Shown here piece after piece: positions 16,166-24,676 of a stretch of 64,000 nucleotides of DNA. The position numbers were made by a program, and so were the translations under genes. The first letter of the stretch is position 1, and the number at the start of each line of letters is the position of its first letter. Source of the stretch: Streptomyces prunicolor NBRC 13075 (lineage in GTDB: Bacteria > Actinomycetota > Actinomycetes > Streptomycetales > Streptomycetaceae); NCBI RefSeq assembly GCF_000367365.1, contig NZ_BARF01000051.1, positions 186,001-250,000 of the forward strand, given 5' to 3'. A model generated the notes under the pieces. It searched no databases, had not been told where the DNA came from, and saw only the letters and a list, made by a program, of their open reading frames with translations.

Positions 16166-16475
16166 GGTGACCTCCCTGCCGTCCGACGGCTTCGCCCCAC
16201 CCGCACCCGGCCTCCACCAGCGCCCGCCCGGCCCCCGGTCGAGCCCGCCCAAGCCGCGTCCGGCTGGCCGCCGCCAGCCCTCACCCGGCCTCCGGCCGAG
16301 CCCGCCCTCCACCAGCGCCCGCCCAGCCTCAGACCGCGCCCGCCCGGCCCCCAAGCCGCGGCTGCCGGCCTCGAAGCCACGCGCCCGCCCGGCCGCCACC
16401 AGTACCCACCCGGCCGCTACCAATACCCACCCGGCTTCCACTGGTACCCGCCCGGCCTTCGCGGGCACCCTCCCC
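15830..16475. repeat. Degenerate 21-bp tandem repeat locus
   Basis: Between the SGNH start and the CBS gene, about 700 bp without an established gene is built of 21-bp units such as ACCGGCGCCTGCCTGGCTTCG and ACCGGCGCCCACCGGCCTTCC. There are at least ten adjacent units at 15850-16060, and more diverged ones (CACCAGTACCCACCCGGCCGC type) at 16200-16475. The two blocks flank a non-repetitive segment encoding a Cys-rich peptide. Because 21 is a multiple of three and the units lack stops, several frames stay open across the locus. Confidence 0.8.
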
Positions 16476-16478
16476 GCC

Positions 16479-17492
16479 CTACGCCCGCTGCCCGAACAGC
16501 TCCCGCAGCACGTCCTCCATGGTCACCAACCCCGTCAGCCGCCCCTCCTCGTCCAGCACCGCCGCGAGATGCGTACGGCTGCTGCGCATCGCGGTGAGGA
16601 CGTCGTCCAAGGGGGTGTCCTCCTTCACGTTCGCGATGGACCGCATGTCCTCCGCCTTGAACGGCTCGTCGCGCGGTGAGGCGTCCAGCGCGTCCTTGAC
16701 GTGGAGGTAGCCGATGATCCGGCGCTCGTCGTCCACCACCGGGAAGCGGGAGAAGCCGGACTCGGCCGACAGCACCTCCAGCTCGGCCGGGGTGATGCCG
16801 GCGACCACGTAGTCGACGCGTTCGAGGGGGAGTACGACATCCCGCACGGGCCGCCTGCCCAGCTCCAGCGCGTCGTTCAGCCGCTCCAACGCCCGTTCGT
16901 CGATCAGACCCGCCTCGCCGGAGTCCCGTACGATCCGGGCCAGTTCGGCGTCTGAGAAGGATGCCGTGACCTCGTCCTTGACCTCGACCCGCAGCAGTTT
17001 GAGCAGGGTGTTGGCGAACGCGTTGATCGTGAAGATCACCGGGCGCAGCGCCCGGGACAGCGTCACCAGCGGCGGTCCGAGGACCAACGCGCTGCGCACC
17101 GGCTCGGCCAGGGCGATGTTCTTCGGCACCATCTCGCCGAGCAGCATGTGCAGATAGGTCGCCACGGCCAGCGCGATCACGAAGGACACCGCGTGCCCCG
17201 CGCCCTCCGGCACGCCGACCGCGTGGAACACCGGCTCCAGCAGATGCGCGATCGCCGGTTCCGCGACGATGCCGAGCACCAACGTGCAGAGCGTGATGCC
17301 GAGTTGGGCCGCGGCCATCAGCGCCGACACGTGCTGCAGACCCCACAGCACGCTCTTGGCCCGCCGGTCGCCCTCCTCGGCGTTCGGCTCGATCTGGCTG
17401 CGGCGCACCGAGATCAGCGCGAACTCGGCGGCCACGAAGAAAGCGTTGACGACCAGCGTCGCCAACCCGATCAGCAGTTGTACGGCGGTCAC
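16479..17492 (-). CDS. CNNM-domain/CBS-pair membrane protein (hemolysin C-like)
   Basis: A 337-residue membrane protein with a CNNM (DUF21) transmembrane domain over about residues 1-195, including VVNAFFVAAEFALISVRRSQ, followed by two CBS domains (about 215-330). The family is tied to Mg2+/Co2+ transport or efflux, with the CBS pair binding adenine nucleotides. It lacks the C-terminal CorC_HlyC domain that its longer partner has. GTG at 17492 overlaps the upstream gene's stop as GTGA, so the two paralogues are translationally coupled and may form a hetero-oligomer. Confidence 0.9.
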   Translation of the reverse strand: MTAVQLLIGLATLVVNAFFVAAEFALISVRRSQIEPNAEEGDRRAKSVLWGLQHVSALMAAAQLGITLCTLVLGIVAEPAIAHLLEPVFHAVGVPEGAGHAVSFVIALAVATYLHMLLGEMVPKNIALAEPVRSALVLGPPLVTLSRALRPVIFTINAFANTLLKLLRVEVKDEVTASFSDAELARIVRDSGEAGLIDERALERLNDALELGRRPVRDVVLPLERVDYVVAGITPAELEVLSAESGFSRFPVVDDERRIIGYLHVKDALDASPRDEPFKAEDMRSIANVKEDTPLDDVLTAMRSSRTHLAAVLDEEGRLTGLVTMEDVLRELFGQRA

Positions 17493-18877
17493 AGCTCCCC
17501 CTTCGCGGAGTCGGAACCAGATCCGGAACCAGATCCGGAACCAGATCCGGAATCGGTGTCGGAATCGGCGTCGTCGAGCGGCGCGTGCAGCAGCAGCCGC
17601 GCGGCCCTGCGCCCCGACGCGTCAACCACGTCGATCCGCCAACCAGCGACCTCGACGACGTCCCCGACCTCCGGAATCCGCCCCAGCTCAGTTGCCGCCA
17701 GCCCGGCCAGCGTCTCGTACGGCCCCTCCGGCGCCCGCAGTCCCACGCGCGCGAGCTGGTCCATCCGGGCGGCACCGTCCGCCGAGTACAGCGTCCGGCC
17801 GGCGTCGTCCGCCCCGGCCGGAGCCAGGTCGGGTGTCTCGTGCGGATCGTGCTCGTCCCGCACCTCTCCTACGACCTCCTCGACGATGTCCTCCAGGGTC
17901 GCGACCCCCGCCGTACCGCCGTACTCGTCGATGACGACGGCCATCGTGCGCTTGCCGGACAGCCGGTCCAGGAGGCGGTCCACGGTGAGGGACTCCGGGA
18001 CGAGGAGGGGTTCGCGCATCACCTCGGAGAGGGGGAAGCGGGCCCGTCGGTCGGCCGGTACCGCCAGGACGTCCTTGATGTGGACCGTGCCGACGACCTC
18101 GTCGAGGTTGCCGCGGTAGACCGGGAACCTCGACAGCCCGGTCGCCCGGGTCGCGTTCGCCACGTCCTCGCAGGTCGCCTGGGCGTCGAGGGCGACGACC
18201 TGGACGCGGGGCGTCATCACGTTCTCCGCGGTGAGATCGGCGAGGTTGAGCGTCCGTACGAACAGCTCGGCGGTGTCCGGCTCCAGGGCGCCCTCCCTGG
18301 CGGAGTGCCGGGCCAGCGCGGCCAGCTCCTGCGGCCCCCGCGCGGAGGCCAGCTCCTCGGCCGGCTCCAGGCCGAAGGCCCGCACCACGTGGTTGGCCGT
18401 GTTGTTCAGATGGCTGATGAACGGGCGGAACGCGGCACTGAACCAGCGCTGCGCGTTCCCCACCCGCTTCGCCACACTCAGCGGTGACGAGATCGCCCAG
18501 TTCTTCGGCACCAGCTCGCCGACGACCATCAGGAACACCGTCGACAGCGCTGTACCCAGCACCAGCGCGACGGACTTCGACGCGGAGTGCGAGATGCCCA
18601 GCGATTCCAGCGGGCCCGCGATCAGCGCGGCGATCGACGGCTCGGAGAGCATGCCGACGACCAGGTTGGTGACGGTGATGCCGAGCTGCGCCCCGGAGAG
18701 TTGGAACGTCAGATTCCGTACGGCCTTCAGGGCGCCCGCGGCGCCCCGCTCGCCGCGCTCGACCGCACGCTCCAGCTCACCGCGCTCGACGGTGGTCAGC
18801 GAGAACTCGGCCGCGACGAAGGCACCGCAGAGGAGCGAGAGCAGGATCGCCACCAGCAGCAGAAGCACTTCGGTCAT
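17489..18877 (-). CDS. CNNM/CBS/CorC_HlyC membrane protein
   Basis: A 462-residue paralogue of the next gene: a CNNM transmembrane domain (LCGAFVAAEFSLTTVERGEL near the start), a CBS pair (about 220-340, including VVIDEYGGTAGVATLEDIVEE) and a CorC_HlyC domain to about 435. The last 30 residues are a low-complexity Asp-Ser-Gly tail encoded by 12-bp repeats. The ATG has GGAGGTGACC upstream. It is first in a coupled two-gene operon likely concerned with divalent-cation homeostasis. Confidence 0.9.
   Translation of the reverse strand: MTEVLLLLVAILLSLLCGAFVAAEFSLTTVERGELERAVERGERGAAGALKAVRNLTFQLSGAQLGITVTNLVVGMLSEPSIAALIAGPLESLGISHSASKSVALVLGTALSTVFLMVVGELVPKNWAISSPLSVAKRVGNAQRWFSAAFRPFISHLNNTANHVVRAFGLEPAEELASARGPQELAALARHSAREGALEPDTAELFVRTLNLADLTAENVMTPRVQVVALDAQATCEDVANATRATGLSRFPVYRGNLDEVVGTVHIKDVLAVPADRRARFPLSEVMREPLLVPESLTVDRLLDRLSGKRTMAVVIDEYGGTAGVATLEDIVEEVVGEVRDEHDPHETPDLAPAGADDAGRTLYSADGAARMDQLARVGLRAPEGPYETLAGLAATELGRIPEVGDVVEVAGWRIDVVDASGRRAARLLLHAPLDDADSDTDSGSGSGSGSGSGSDSAKGEL
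17513..17560. repeat. 12-bp repeats encoding the Gly-Ser tail of the CBS protein
   Basis: About four consecutive units of GGAACCAGATCC type, the last ones diverged to GGAATCGGTGTC, encode a (Ser-Gly)n/(Asp-Ser)n tail in the last 25 residues of the CNNM/CorC protein. The length probably varies between strains. Confidence 0.75.
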
Positions 18878-19026
18878 CGGGTCACCTCCGTCCCATGATC
18901 GGACAGGGCAGGGAGGTTCGCGCGATGTCGCGTACTGGGGGGCTCGCCCATGGGCGGACGCTCACACCTTTCGTGGAGTTCTGGAACTGCGAGTCGTCCG
19001 CCAATAGTAAAGGATGAGCAAAGTGA

Positions 19027-19452
19027 TCAGGTGGTGAGATGCTTCACCCAGCGCCGCCACTGTTCCTCGGGTGCGTACCCCGCCGCGCGCCACGCATGCT
19101 GTCCGGTCTCGTTGCGCTCCAGCACCATCGCGTCCCCGCGCCGCCCGCCCAGCGCCACGAACCGCTCCTCGGCCGCCGTGAGCAGCGCCGAGCCGATGCC
19201 CTGGCGGCGGTGCGCCGGGTGCACGGCCAGCCGGTAGAGGTGGCAGCGCCAGCCGTCGAAGCCGGCGATCACGGACCCGACGAGCCGTCCGTCGCGTTCC
19301 GCGAGGATCAGTGCGTCGGGGTCCCTGTCGATGAGCCTGGCCACGCCGTCGCGGTCGTCGCTGATGCTCGTGCCTTCGGCGGCCTCGCGCCAGAAGGTCA
19401 GGACGGCGTCGATGTCGGGGAGGGCCGCGCTACGGATGTGAAGATCACTCAT
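19027..19452 (-). CDS. GNAT-family N-acetyltransferase
   Basis: A 141-residue acetyltransferase with the acetyl-CoA motif A (LYRLAVHPAHRRQGIGSALLTAAEERF) and motif B near the C-terminus. The substrate is unknown. The frame also allows TTG at 19464, but ATG at 19452 (MSDLHIRSA) matches the usual start and overlaps the stop of the upstream oxidoreductase by eight bases, suggesting coupled translation. Confidence 0.88.
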   Translation of the reverse strand: MSDLHIRSAALPDIDAVLTFWREAAEGTSISDDRDGVARLIDRDPDALILAERDGRLVGSVIAGFDGWRCHLYRLAVHPAHRRQGIGSALLTAAEERFVALGGRRGDAMVLERNETGQHAWRAAGYAPEEQWRRWVKHLTT

Positions 19453-20356
19453 GGGGCGAGCCAAGCAGAGGGACGGCGGGCGTGACCAGTGGGTTTCGGC
19501 GCAATTCCGCGGCCACCGGCGCGAACGCCTCCATGTACGGCTCCAGCACGGTGAGATACGAGAAGCCGTACCGGTCGCGCAGCGCGCGCACCTTCGCGGT
19601 GATCTCGTCCAGGGTGCCGACCAGGAAGACGGGCAGGTCCAGCACCTGCTCCAGGGTCAGGTCCGGCCGGCGGTCCAGCAGGGGGCGGAGCGCGCCCGCG
19701 GGGTCGTCCGTCACGGCCACCACCTGGATCAGGAGGTTGAGTTCGGCGGGTTTCTCGCGGCCGGTGGCGAACTCCCGGTACCGGGCGACGCGTTGGCCGA
19801 ACTCGACGGCGTCGACCGGGGCCAGCCTGCCCGTCGTACTGCCAGGTTCCAGGCTCGCGCCCGTGAATGCCGCGATGTCCGCGTGCTCGGCGGTCAGCCG
19901 CAGCATACGGTCGCCGTTGCCGCCGAGGAGCAGCGGTACCCGGCACTCGGCGGCGTCCAGCAGTCGCCCCAACTCCTCGATGGTGTGCCGCAGATGGTCG
20001 ATGCGCTCGCCCGGCGAACCGAAGGGCAGGTCGGCCGTGTCGTGCTCCGCCTGTACATAGCCGGTGCCGAGGCCGAGTTCGAGGCGCCCGCCGGTCAGGT
20101 CGTGGGTCGTCGTCACCTCGCGGGCCAGCAAAGTGGGGTTCCAGAAGCCCGCGTTGAGCACGAACGTGCCGACCCGTGGCCGCTCGGTCGCCTCCGCCGC
20201 AGCGACCAGCGCCGGGAACGGCGCGACCATCCCCAGGTGATCGGGGACCAGGATCACGTCGTAGCCGAGCTCCTCGGCCCGGCGGCATCTGGTGCGCCAC
20301 TCGGCGGCGGGCGCGGACGTGAGCAGGCTGACCCCGAAGCGGAACGGGCGCGGCAT
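19445..20356 (-). CDS. LLM-class F420-dependent oxidoreductase
   Basis: A 303-residue luciferase-like (TIM-barrel) protein. Visible features include RFGVSLLTSAP at the N-terminus, VPDHLG, RVGTFVLNAGFWNP, the LTGGRLELGLGTGY motif of F420-binding LLM proteins, and LLLGGNGDRMLRL. It resembles the MSMEG_2516-type subfamily. The reaction is unknown; F420H2-dependent reduction is the family role. ATG at 20356 has GAGGAGA upstream, which argues against the longer frame. It is followed by an overlapping GNAT gene. Confidence 0.88.
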   Translation of the reverse strand: MPRPFRFGVSLLTSAPAAEWRTRCRRAEELGYDVILVPDHLGMVAPFPALVAAAEATERPRVGTFVLNAGFWNPTLLAREVTTTHDLTGGRLELGLGTGYVQAEHDTADLPFGSPGERIDHLRHTIEELGRLLDAAECRVPLLLGGNGDRMLRLTAEHADIAAFTGASLEPGSTTGRLAPVDAVEFGQRVARYREFATGREKPAELNLLIQVVAVTDDPAGALRPLLDRRPDLTLEQVLDLPVFLVGTLDEITAKVRALRDRYGFSYLTVLEPYMEAFAPVAAELRRNPLVTPAVPLLGSPHE

Positions 20357-20422
20357 GAACTCTCCTCGCAGACAGGTGACCTGACTGAGCGTCACATGGT
20401 GTGAGTTGCTGTCGCGATTCCA

Positions 20423-22993
20423 TCACTCGTGAGCGATCGCCGCCAGCACGTTCATCCGGGACGCGCGGAGTGCCGGGAGCAGGGCCGCCACGATGCCGAC
20501 CACCGCCGAGCCGATCACCACCGCGACGATCGTGGTCCACGGAATCGCGAGCGCCGTCATGCCCTGGAGGGCCAGGACTTGTTGTGCGCAGACGCCCCAC
20601 ACCAGGCCCAGTCCGAGCCCGAGTACCGCGCCGAACACCGCGATCACCACCGACTCCAGCCGGATCATCCGCCGCAGTTGGCGCCGCCCGAGCCCGATCG
20701 CGCGCAGCAGGCCGATTTCCCGGGTGCGCTCCACGACCGACAGGGCAAGGGTGTTGACCACGCCGAGCACCGCGATGACGATGGCAAGCCCGAGCAGCGC
20801 GTACACGAGATAGAGCAGGACGGCGATCTGGTCGTGGACCAGCTTCTTGTAGTCGGCCTGGTCGCGGACCTGCACCTGTGGATAGGGCTTCAGCGTCGTC
20901 TCCAGCGCCGTGCGGAGCTGGTCGGCGCCGGTGCCGGAGGCGGCGTTCACGTACAGCGAGGAGTCCTGGCCGGTCGGGACGTACTTCTCGACCGTGGCGA
21001 TCCCGAAGAACAGCCCGCCCTGCGTCCCGAAGCCACCCGAGGCGCCCTGGTCGCTGAGGGCGCCCACCGTCAGCCGCGTGGTGCGGCCGCCCGGGAACTC
21101 GACGGGGAGCACGCTGCCGATCCGTACCCCGTGCTTCTTCGCGAAGTCGACGTCCATGGCGAGGTGCCCGGCGGCGAGCGCCGAACTCGTGCTGCCCTGC
21201 GCGTACTTGATGTGGGCGACGTCGTCGAGCGGGGTGTCGTAACCGGCCGCCGTCGTCTCCACCCGCCTGCCGTCCGGCAGTCGGACCGCGAGGGGCGCGA
21301 AGCGGGCCCGTACGACGAGACCGACGCCCTGGGTGGCGCGCACATGGTCCGTGACCTCCTTGGAGAACGGCAGGAAGTTGCCGTTCTGGATCACGAAGTC
21401 GGCGCCCAGGGTCTTGTCGATCTGCTGGTCGAAGGACTTGGACATGGACGCGCTCGCCACCGACATACCGCCGACCAGGGCGAGCCCCACCATCAGGGCC
21501 GCCGCGGTGGCGCCCGTACGGCGCGGGTTGCGCAGGGCGTTGCGCTGGCTCATCCGGCCGACCGAGCCGAACAGGGCGGGGAAGGCGCCGCCCAGCACCC
21601 GGATCATCGGGCGGACCAGGAGCGGGCCCGCGATCACGGTCGCGATCAGGGTGAGGACGATGCCGAGGCCCAGGAGGGAGGAGGACGAGGCCGTGCTCGT
21701 CGCGGCGGCGCAGCCCGCCAGCGCGGCCACCCCGATCGCCCCGACGATCGAACCCACGACCGCACGCACCTTCAACGGCCGCCCCACGCCCGCGACTTCG
21801 GCGTCCGCGAGGGCCGCCATCGGGGAGACGGTCGCAGCGCGCCGGGCCGGGAGATACGCGGCGACGAACGTGACGCCCACACCAACTACGTAGGCCGCCA
21901 CCGGAGTCGGCCAACCGACCACCATCTCCGTGGTCTTGAGGTTCATCCCGAACGCGGTCATCAGCTTGATCAGCCCGGCCGCGAGCCCGATTCCGGCCGC
22001 CAGACCGAGAGTTGAACCCACCAGTCCGAGCAGCAGTGCTTCGGTGAGCACCGACCGCCGCACCTGCTTGCGGTCGGCGCCCAGGGCACGCAACAGGCCC
22101 AGTTCGCGGGTGCGTTGGGCGATCAGCATCGAGAACGTGTTGACGATCAGGAAGACGCCCACGAGGACCGCGATGCCGGCGAAGCCCAGCATCACGTACT
22201 TGATCACGTCGAGGAAGCCGCCCAGATCGGCGGCGGCCGATTTCGCCTGCTCGTCGGCGGTCTTGATGTCGTACGTACCGGCGGAGTCGATCGCGGCGGT
22301 CACCCGCTGCTTGAGTACGGCGTCGTCGACACCCTTCGCCGCGTCCACCGAGATGCTCGTGGCGCGGTCGGGTGCGCCGAGCAACTGGTCCTTCGCGGTG
22401 GCGGGGTCGAGGAAGACCAGCGCGGCACCCGGGTTGGTGGTGGTGAAGGTGGCGATGCCGACGATCTGAACCTTGAAGCTGCCGGGCTGTGCCTGCACGG
22501 TCAGGGTGTCGCCGATCTTCACGTGCTTGTTGTCGGCGGTGTCCGCGTCGAGGAGTGCCTCACTGGCGCCCTGCGGAGCGTGTCCCGAGGTCAGTTTCAC
22601 CGGGCTGCGGTCGGTGAGGTACCAGTCGGTGGCGATGGTGGGGGCGCCCGTGGTCGGGCCGACCGACTTGTTCCTGCTGTCGACGACCACGATGTTCTCG
22701 ACGGACACGTCGGCATGGGTCGAAGCGACCCCGGCCACCTTCGCCACCTGCCCGGCCAGCGCGGCGGGCACGGTCTCGGTCGCGCCGGTGGGCACCGAGG
22801 ACTTGAGGTCCTGCTTCGGCTCGACGGTCACATCGGCGGAGGTGGATGCGAAGAGCCGGTCGAAGGTGCGCGTCACCGTGTCGGAGAAGATCAGACTGCC
22901 GGCCACGAACGCCACCGACAGCACGACGGCGAGCGCCGAGAGCAGCAGCCGTCCCTTGTGCGCGAGGAAGCTCCGGAGGGTCGCCTTCAGCAC
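20423..22993 (-). CDS. ABC transporter permease, FtsX/MacB type (two FtsX domains)
   Basis: An 856-residue membrane protein. One N-terminal transmembrane helix (about 16-36) leads into an extracytoplasmic MacB-like domain. Next comes the first FtsX block (about 260-400, including RTRELGLLRALGADRKQVRR), further helices (430-470), a second periplasmic-type domain, and a second FtsX block near the C-terminus (VERTREIGLLRAIGLGRRQLRR). This is the duplicated layout of Gram-positive macrolide or lipoprotein exporters. It starts four bases after the ATPase stop, forming a complete transporter operon. Confidence 0.93.
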   Translation of the reverse strand: MLKATLRSFLAHKGRLLLSALAVVLSVAFVAGSLIFSDTVTRTFDRLFASTSADVTVEPKQDLKSSVPTGATETVPAALAGQVAKVAGVASTHADVSVENIVVVDSRNKSVGPTTGAPTIATDWYLTDRSPVKLTSGHAPQGASEALLDADTADNKHVKIGDTLTVQAQPGSFKVQIVGIATFTTTNPGAALVFLDPATAKDQLLGAPDRATSISVDAAKGVDDAVLKQRVTAAIDSAGTYDIKTADEQAKSAAADLGGFLDVIKYVMLGFAGIAVLVGVFLIVNTFSMLIAQRTRELGLLRALGADRKQVRRSVLTEALLLGLVGSTLGLAAGIGLAAGLIKLMTAFGMNLKTTEMVVGWPTPVAAYVVGVGVTFVAAYLPARRAATVSPMAALADAEVAGVGRPLKVRAVVGSIVGAIGVAALAGCAAATSTASSSSLLGLGIVLTLIATVIAGPLLVRPMIRVLGGAFPALFGSVGRMSQRNALRNPRRTGATAAALMVGLALVGGMSVASASMSKSFDQQIDKTLGADFVIQNGNFLPFSKEVTDHVRATQGVGLVVRARFAPLAVRLPDGRRVETTAAGYDTPLDDVAHIKYAQGSTSSALAAGHLAMDVDFAKKHGVRIGSVLPVEFPGGRTTRLTVGALSDQGASGGFGTQGGLFFGIATVEKYVPTGQDSSLYVNAASGTGADQLRTALETTLKPYPQVQVRDQADYKKLVHDQIAVLLYLVYALLGLAIVIAVLGVVNTLALSVVERTREIGLLRAIGLGRRQLRRMIRLESVVIAVFGAVLGLGLGLVWGVCAQQVLALQGMTALAIPWTTIVAVVIGSAVVGIVAALLPALRASRMNVLAAIAHE

Positions 22994-22997
22994 GGGT

Positions 22998-23828
22998 TCA
23001 GTCCTTGTCGAGGGTTACGTCGGACGTGTTCTCGGCAGCACCGTCGAATGCGCTGCGGGTCAGGTCGAACCTCTTCATGCGTTCCAGCACCCCCTCCGCC
23101 GTAGGCCGCTCCATCTCGTCCACGATCCGCCCGTCCCCGAGGAAGATCACCAGGTCGGAGTGGGCGGCGGCGCCCGGGTCGTGGGTGACCATGACCACGG
23201 TCTGCCCGAGATCGTCCACGGCATTGCGCAGGAAGCCGAGCACTTCGAGGCCCGCGCGTGAGTCGAGGTTGCCGGTCGGCTCGTCCGCGAAGATCAGCTC
23301 GGGGCGGGAGGCGAGCGCCCGCGCGCAGGCCACGCGCTGCTGCTGGCCCCCGGACAGCTGGGACGGCCGGTGCTTCAGCCGGTCCCGCAGCCCGAGCGTG
23401 TCGATGACCTGGTCCAGCCACTTCTGGTCCGGTTTCTGGCCGGCGATGTCCATGGGCAGGGTGATGTTCTCGGCCGCGTTCAGGGTCGGGATGAGGTTGA
23501 ACGACTGGAACATGAACCCGATCCGGTCCCGGCGCAGCCGCGTCAGCTCGCGGTCCTTCAGCCCCGTGATCTCGGTGTCGCCCAGCCACACCTGTCCGGC
23601 CGAGACGGTGTCGAGCCCCGCCAGGCAGTGCATCAGCGTGGACTTTCCCGAGCCCGAAGGGCCCATGACCGCGGTGAAACGGCCCCGCGCGATGTCCACG
23701 TCCACCGAGTCCAGAGCGAGCACGGCCGTCTCGCCCGAGCCGTACGCCTTGGTCAGCTGACGGGCGCGGGCCGCGATCCGGTCGGCCGCGGCCCGACCTG
23801 GAGAGTGCTCCGCAGTAGATGTGGACAA
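22998..23828 (-). CDS. ABC transporter ATP-binding protein, MacB/LolD type
   Basis: A 276-residue ATPase with Walker A GPSGSGKST, Q-loop FQSFNLIPTLNAAENI, signature LSGGQQQRVACARAL, Walker B LIFADEPTGNLDS and the H-loop THD. The subfamily powers mechanotransmission by FtsX-type permeases rather than ordinary transport. The open frame goes to 23996, but TTG at 23828 with GAGGGGG about six bases upstream begins a normal N-terminus (LSTSTAEHSPG). The permease follows immediately. Confidence 0.92.
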   Translation of the reverse strand: MSTSTAEHSPGRAAADRIAARARQLTKAYGSGETAVLALDSVDVDIARGRFTAVMGPSGSGKSTLMHCLAGLDTVSAGQVWLGDTEITGLKDRELTRLRRDRIGFMFQSFNLIPTLNAAENITLPMDIAGQKPDQKWLDQVIDTLGLRDRLKHRPSQLSGGQQQRVACARALASRPELIFADEPTGNLDSRAGLEVLGFLRNAVDDLGQTVVMVTHDPGAAAHSDLVIFLGDGRIVDEMERPTAEGVLERMKRFDLTRSAFDGAAENTSDVTLDKD

Positions 23829-24021
23829 GACAGCCCCCTCGGACTCCCGCACTGGTGGACGTGCCGACTCCGTACTCCGGGCCGAGCCTAGTGTGACGCG
23901 GCGCACACCCGATATCCCCCGTGCGACCGAGACGGTCTCCACCCCAGGTCGGGCTCCCGATACCGGTGTAAGGGGCACTCTCCACCCGGCGTCCACCCGC
24001 CGTCCGCCTACCGGGCAGCCC

Positions 24022-24060
24022 TTGCCGGTGCTAGCGATCCGGCGCTAGCGTCTAGGTATG
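24022..24060 (+). promoter_or_regulatory. Leaderless promoter with twin GCTAGC sites for the RHH-Fic pair
   Basis: TTGCCG (24022-24027), an 18-bp spacer and TAGCGT (24046-24051) place the transcript start on or near the ATG at 24058, so the mRNA is probably leaderless. Two GCTAGCG heptamers (24030-24036 and 24044-24050), 14 bp apart, lie in the spacer and over the -10 box. They are good candidates for RHH autoregulator sites. Confidence 0.55.
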
Positions 24061-24297
24061 GCGAAGACCCAGCTGAACGTACGCGTGGACGAGGGCACCG
24101 CCCGCGCGGCGCGTGAGCGTGCCCTGGCGCGTGGCATGAGCGTCAACCGCTACATAGAAGAGCTGGTCAGACAGGACACCGGCGAGGTCGGCCACACGTT
24201 CGTCGAGGCCGCGGCCGACTTCATGAAGCAGTACGAGTCCGTCTTCGCCGACGAGTTCGGCGCCGACGGGTCGAGCACCCGCGAAGGTCGCCGCTGA
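24058..24297 (+). CDS. Ribbon-helix-helix antitoxin
   Basis: A 79-residue Arc/MetJ-type protein. The strand KTQLNVRVDEGTARAARERA and helix MSVNRYIEELVRQD make the RHH DNA-binding part. The C-terminal half (FVEAAADFMKQYESVFADEFG) probably wraps the partner toxin. The transcript looks leaderless, and twin GCTAGC sites in the promoter suggest autorepression. The Fic/Doc-like gene starts five bases downstream. Confidence 0.85.
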   Translation: MAKTQLNVRVDEGTARAARERALARGMSVNRYIEELVRQDTGEVGHTFVEAAADFMKQYESVFADEFGADGSSTREGRR

Positions 24298-24301
24298 TCC
24301 C

Positions 24302-24676
24302 TTGAACAACCTCAGGATCGATCTCGCCTGGCTGCTGATGCTCGCCGAACACAACACACCCGGAGACCCCCAGGTCACCGACTGGGGCGCGCTCGTCGCC
24401 GCCGTCGCGCGCCACCAGGCCGACATATTCGACGTCCCGGTCTACGACAGCCCGCACGCCCGCGCCGCAGCCTTGCTTCAACTCCTCATCCACGTCCCCG
24501 CGTTGGAGCGCTCGAACGCCCTCTTCGCCTCCGCCGTCGCATACGCCTACCTCGTCGCCAGCGGCCTGAAGGTCGTCACCTCGCCCGAACAGGTCCGTGA
24601 TCTGGCCCGGTTGGTCAAGAGCGGCGAGGCGTCGGTCGACGACATCGCGCGCGAACTGCGCCAGTGGAGCCTGTGA
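24302..24676 (+). CDS. Fic/Doc-like toxin component with degenerate catalytic motif
   Basis: A 124-residue small helical protein of the Doc type, cytoplasmic, starting with TTG. The helix that normally carries the catalytic HxFxx(A/G)NKR loop here reads HVPALERSNALF (His64). The family histidine is kept, but the Phe, Asn, Lys and Arg positions that bind nucleotide phosphates are replaced. C-terminal helices (SPEQVRDLARLVKSGEASVD) match Streptomyces proteins labelled as Fic-type toxins. It may modify a different substrate or be inactive. It sits directly behind the RHH antitoxin. Confidence 0.75.
   Translation: MNNLRIDLAWLLMLAEHNTPGDPQVTDWGALVAAVARHQADIFDVPVYDSPHARAAALLQLLIHVPALERSNALFASAVAYAYLVASGLKVVTSPEQVRDLARLVKSGEASVDDIARELRQWSL

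Noticed and set aside
15771..16217. 149-residue N-terminal extension of the SGNH hydrolase
   Set aside because: It reads through the 21-bp repeats and the hydrolase already has a typical start at 15770.
15830..16475. CRISPR array
   Set aside because: The 21-bp units are directly adjacent and degenerate, with no unique spacers, and no cas genes are near.
19449..21914. 821-residue frame overlapping the oxidoreductase and permease
   Set aside because: It is an off-frame reading of two well-supported genes, mostly Arg, Gly and Pro.
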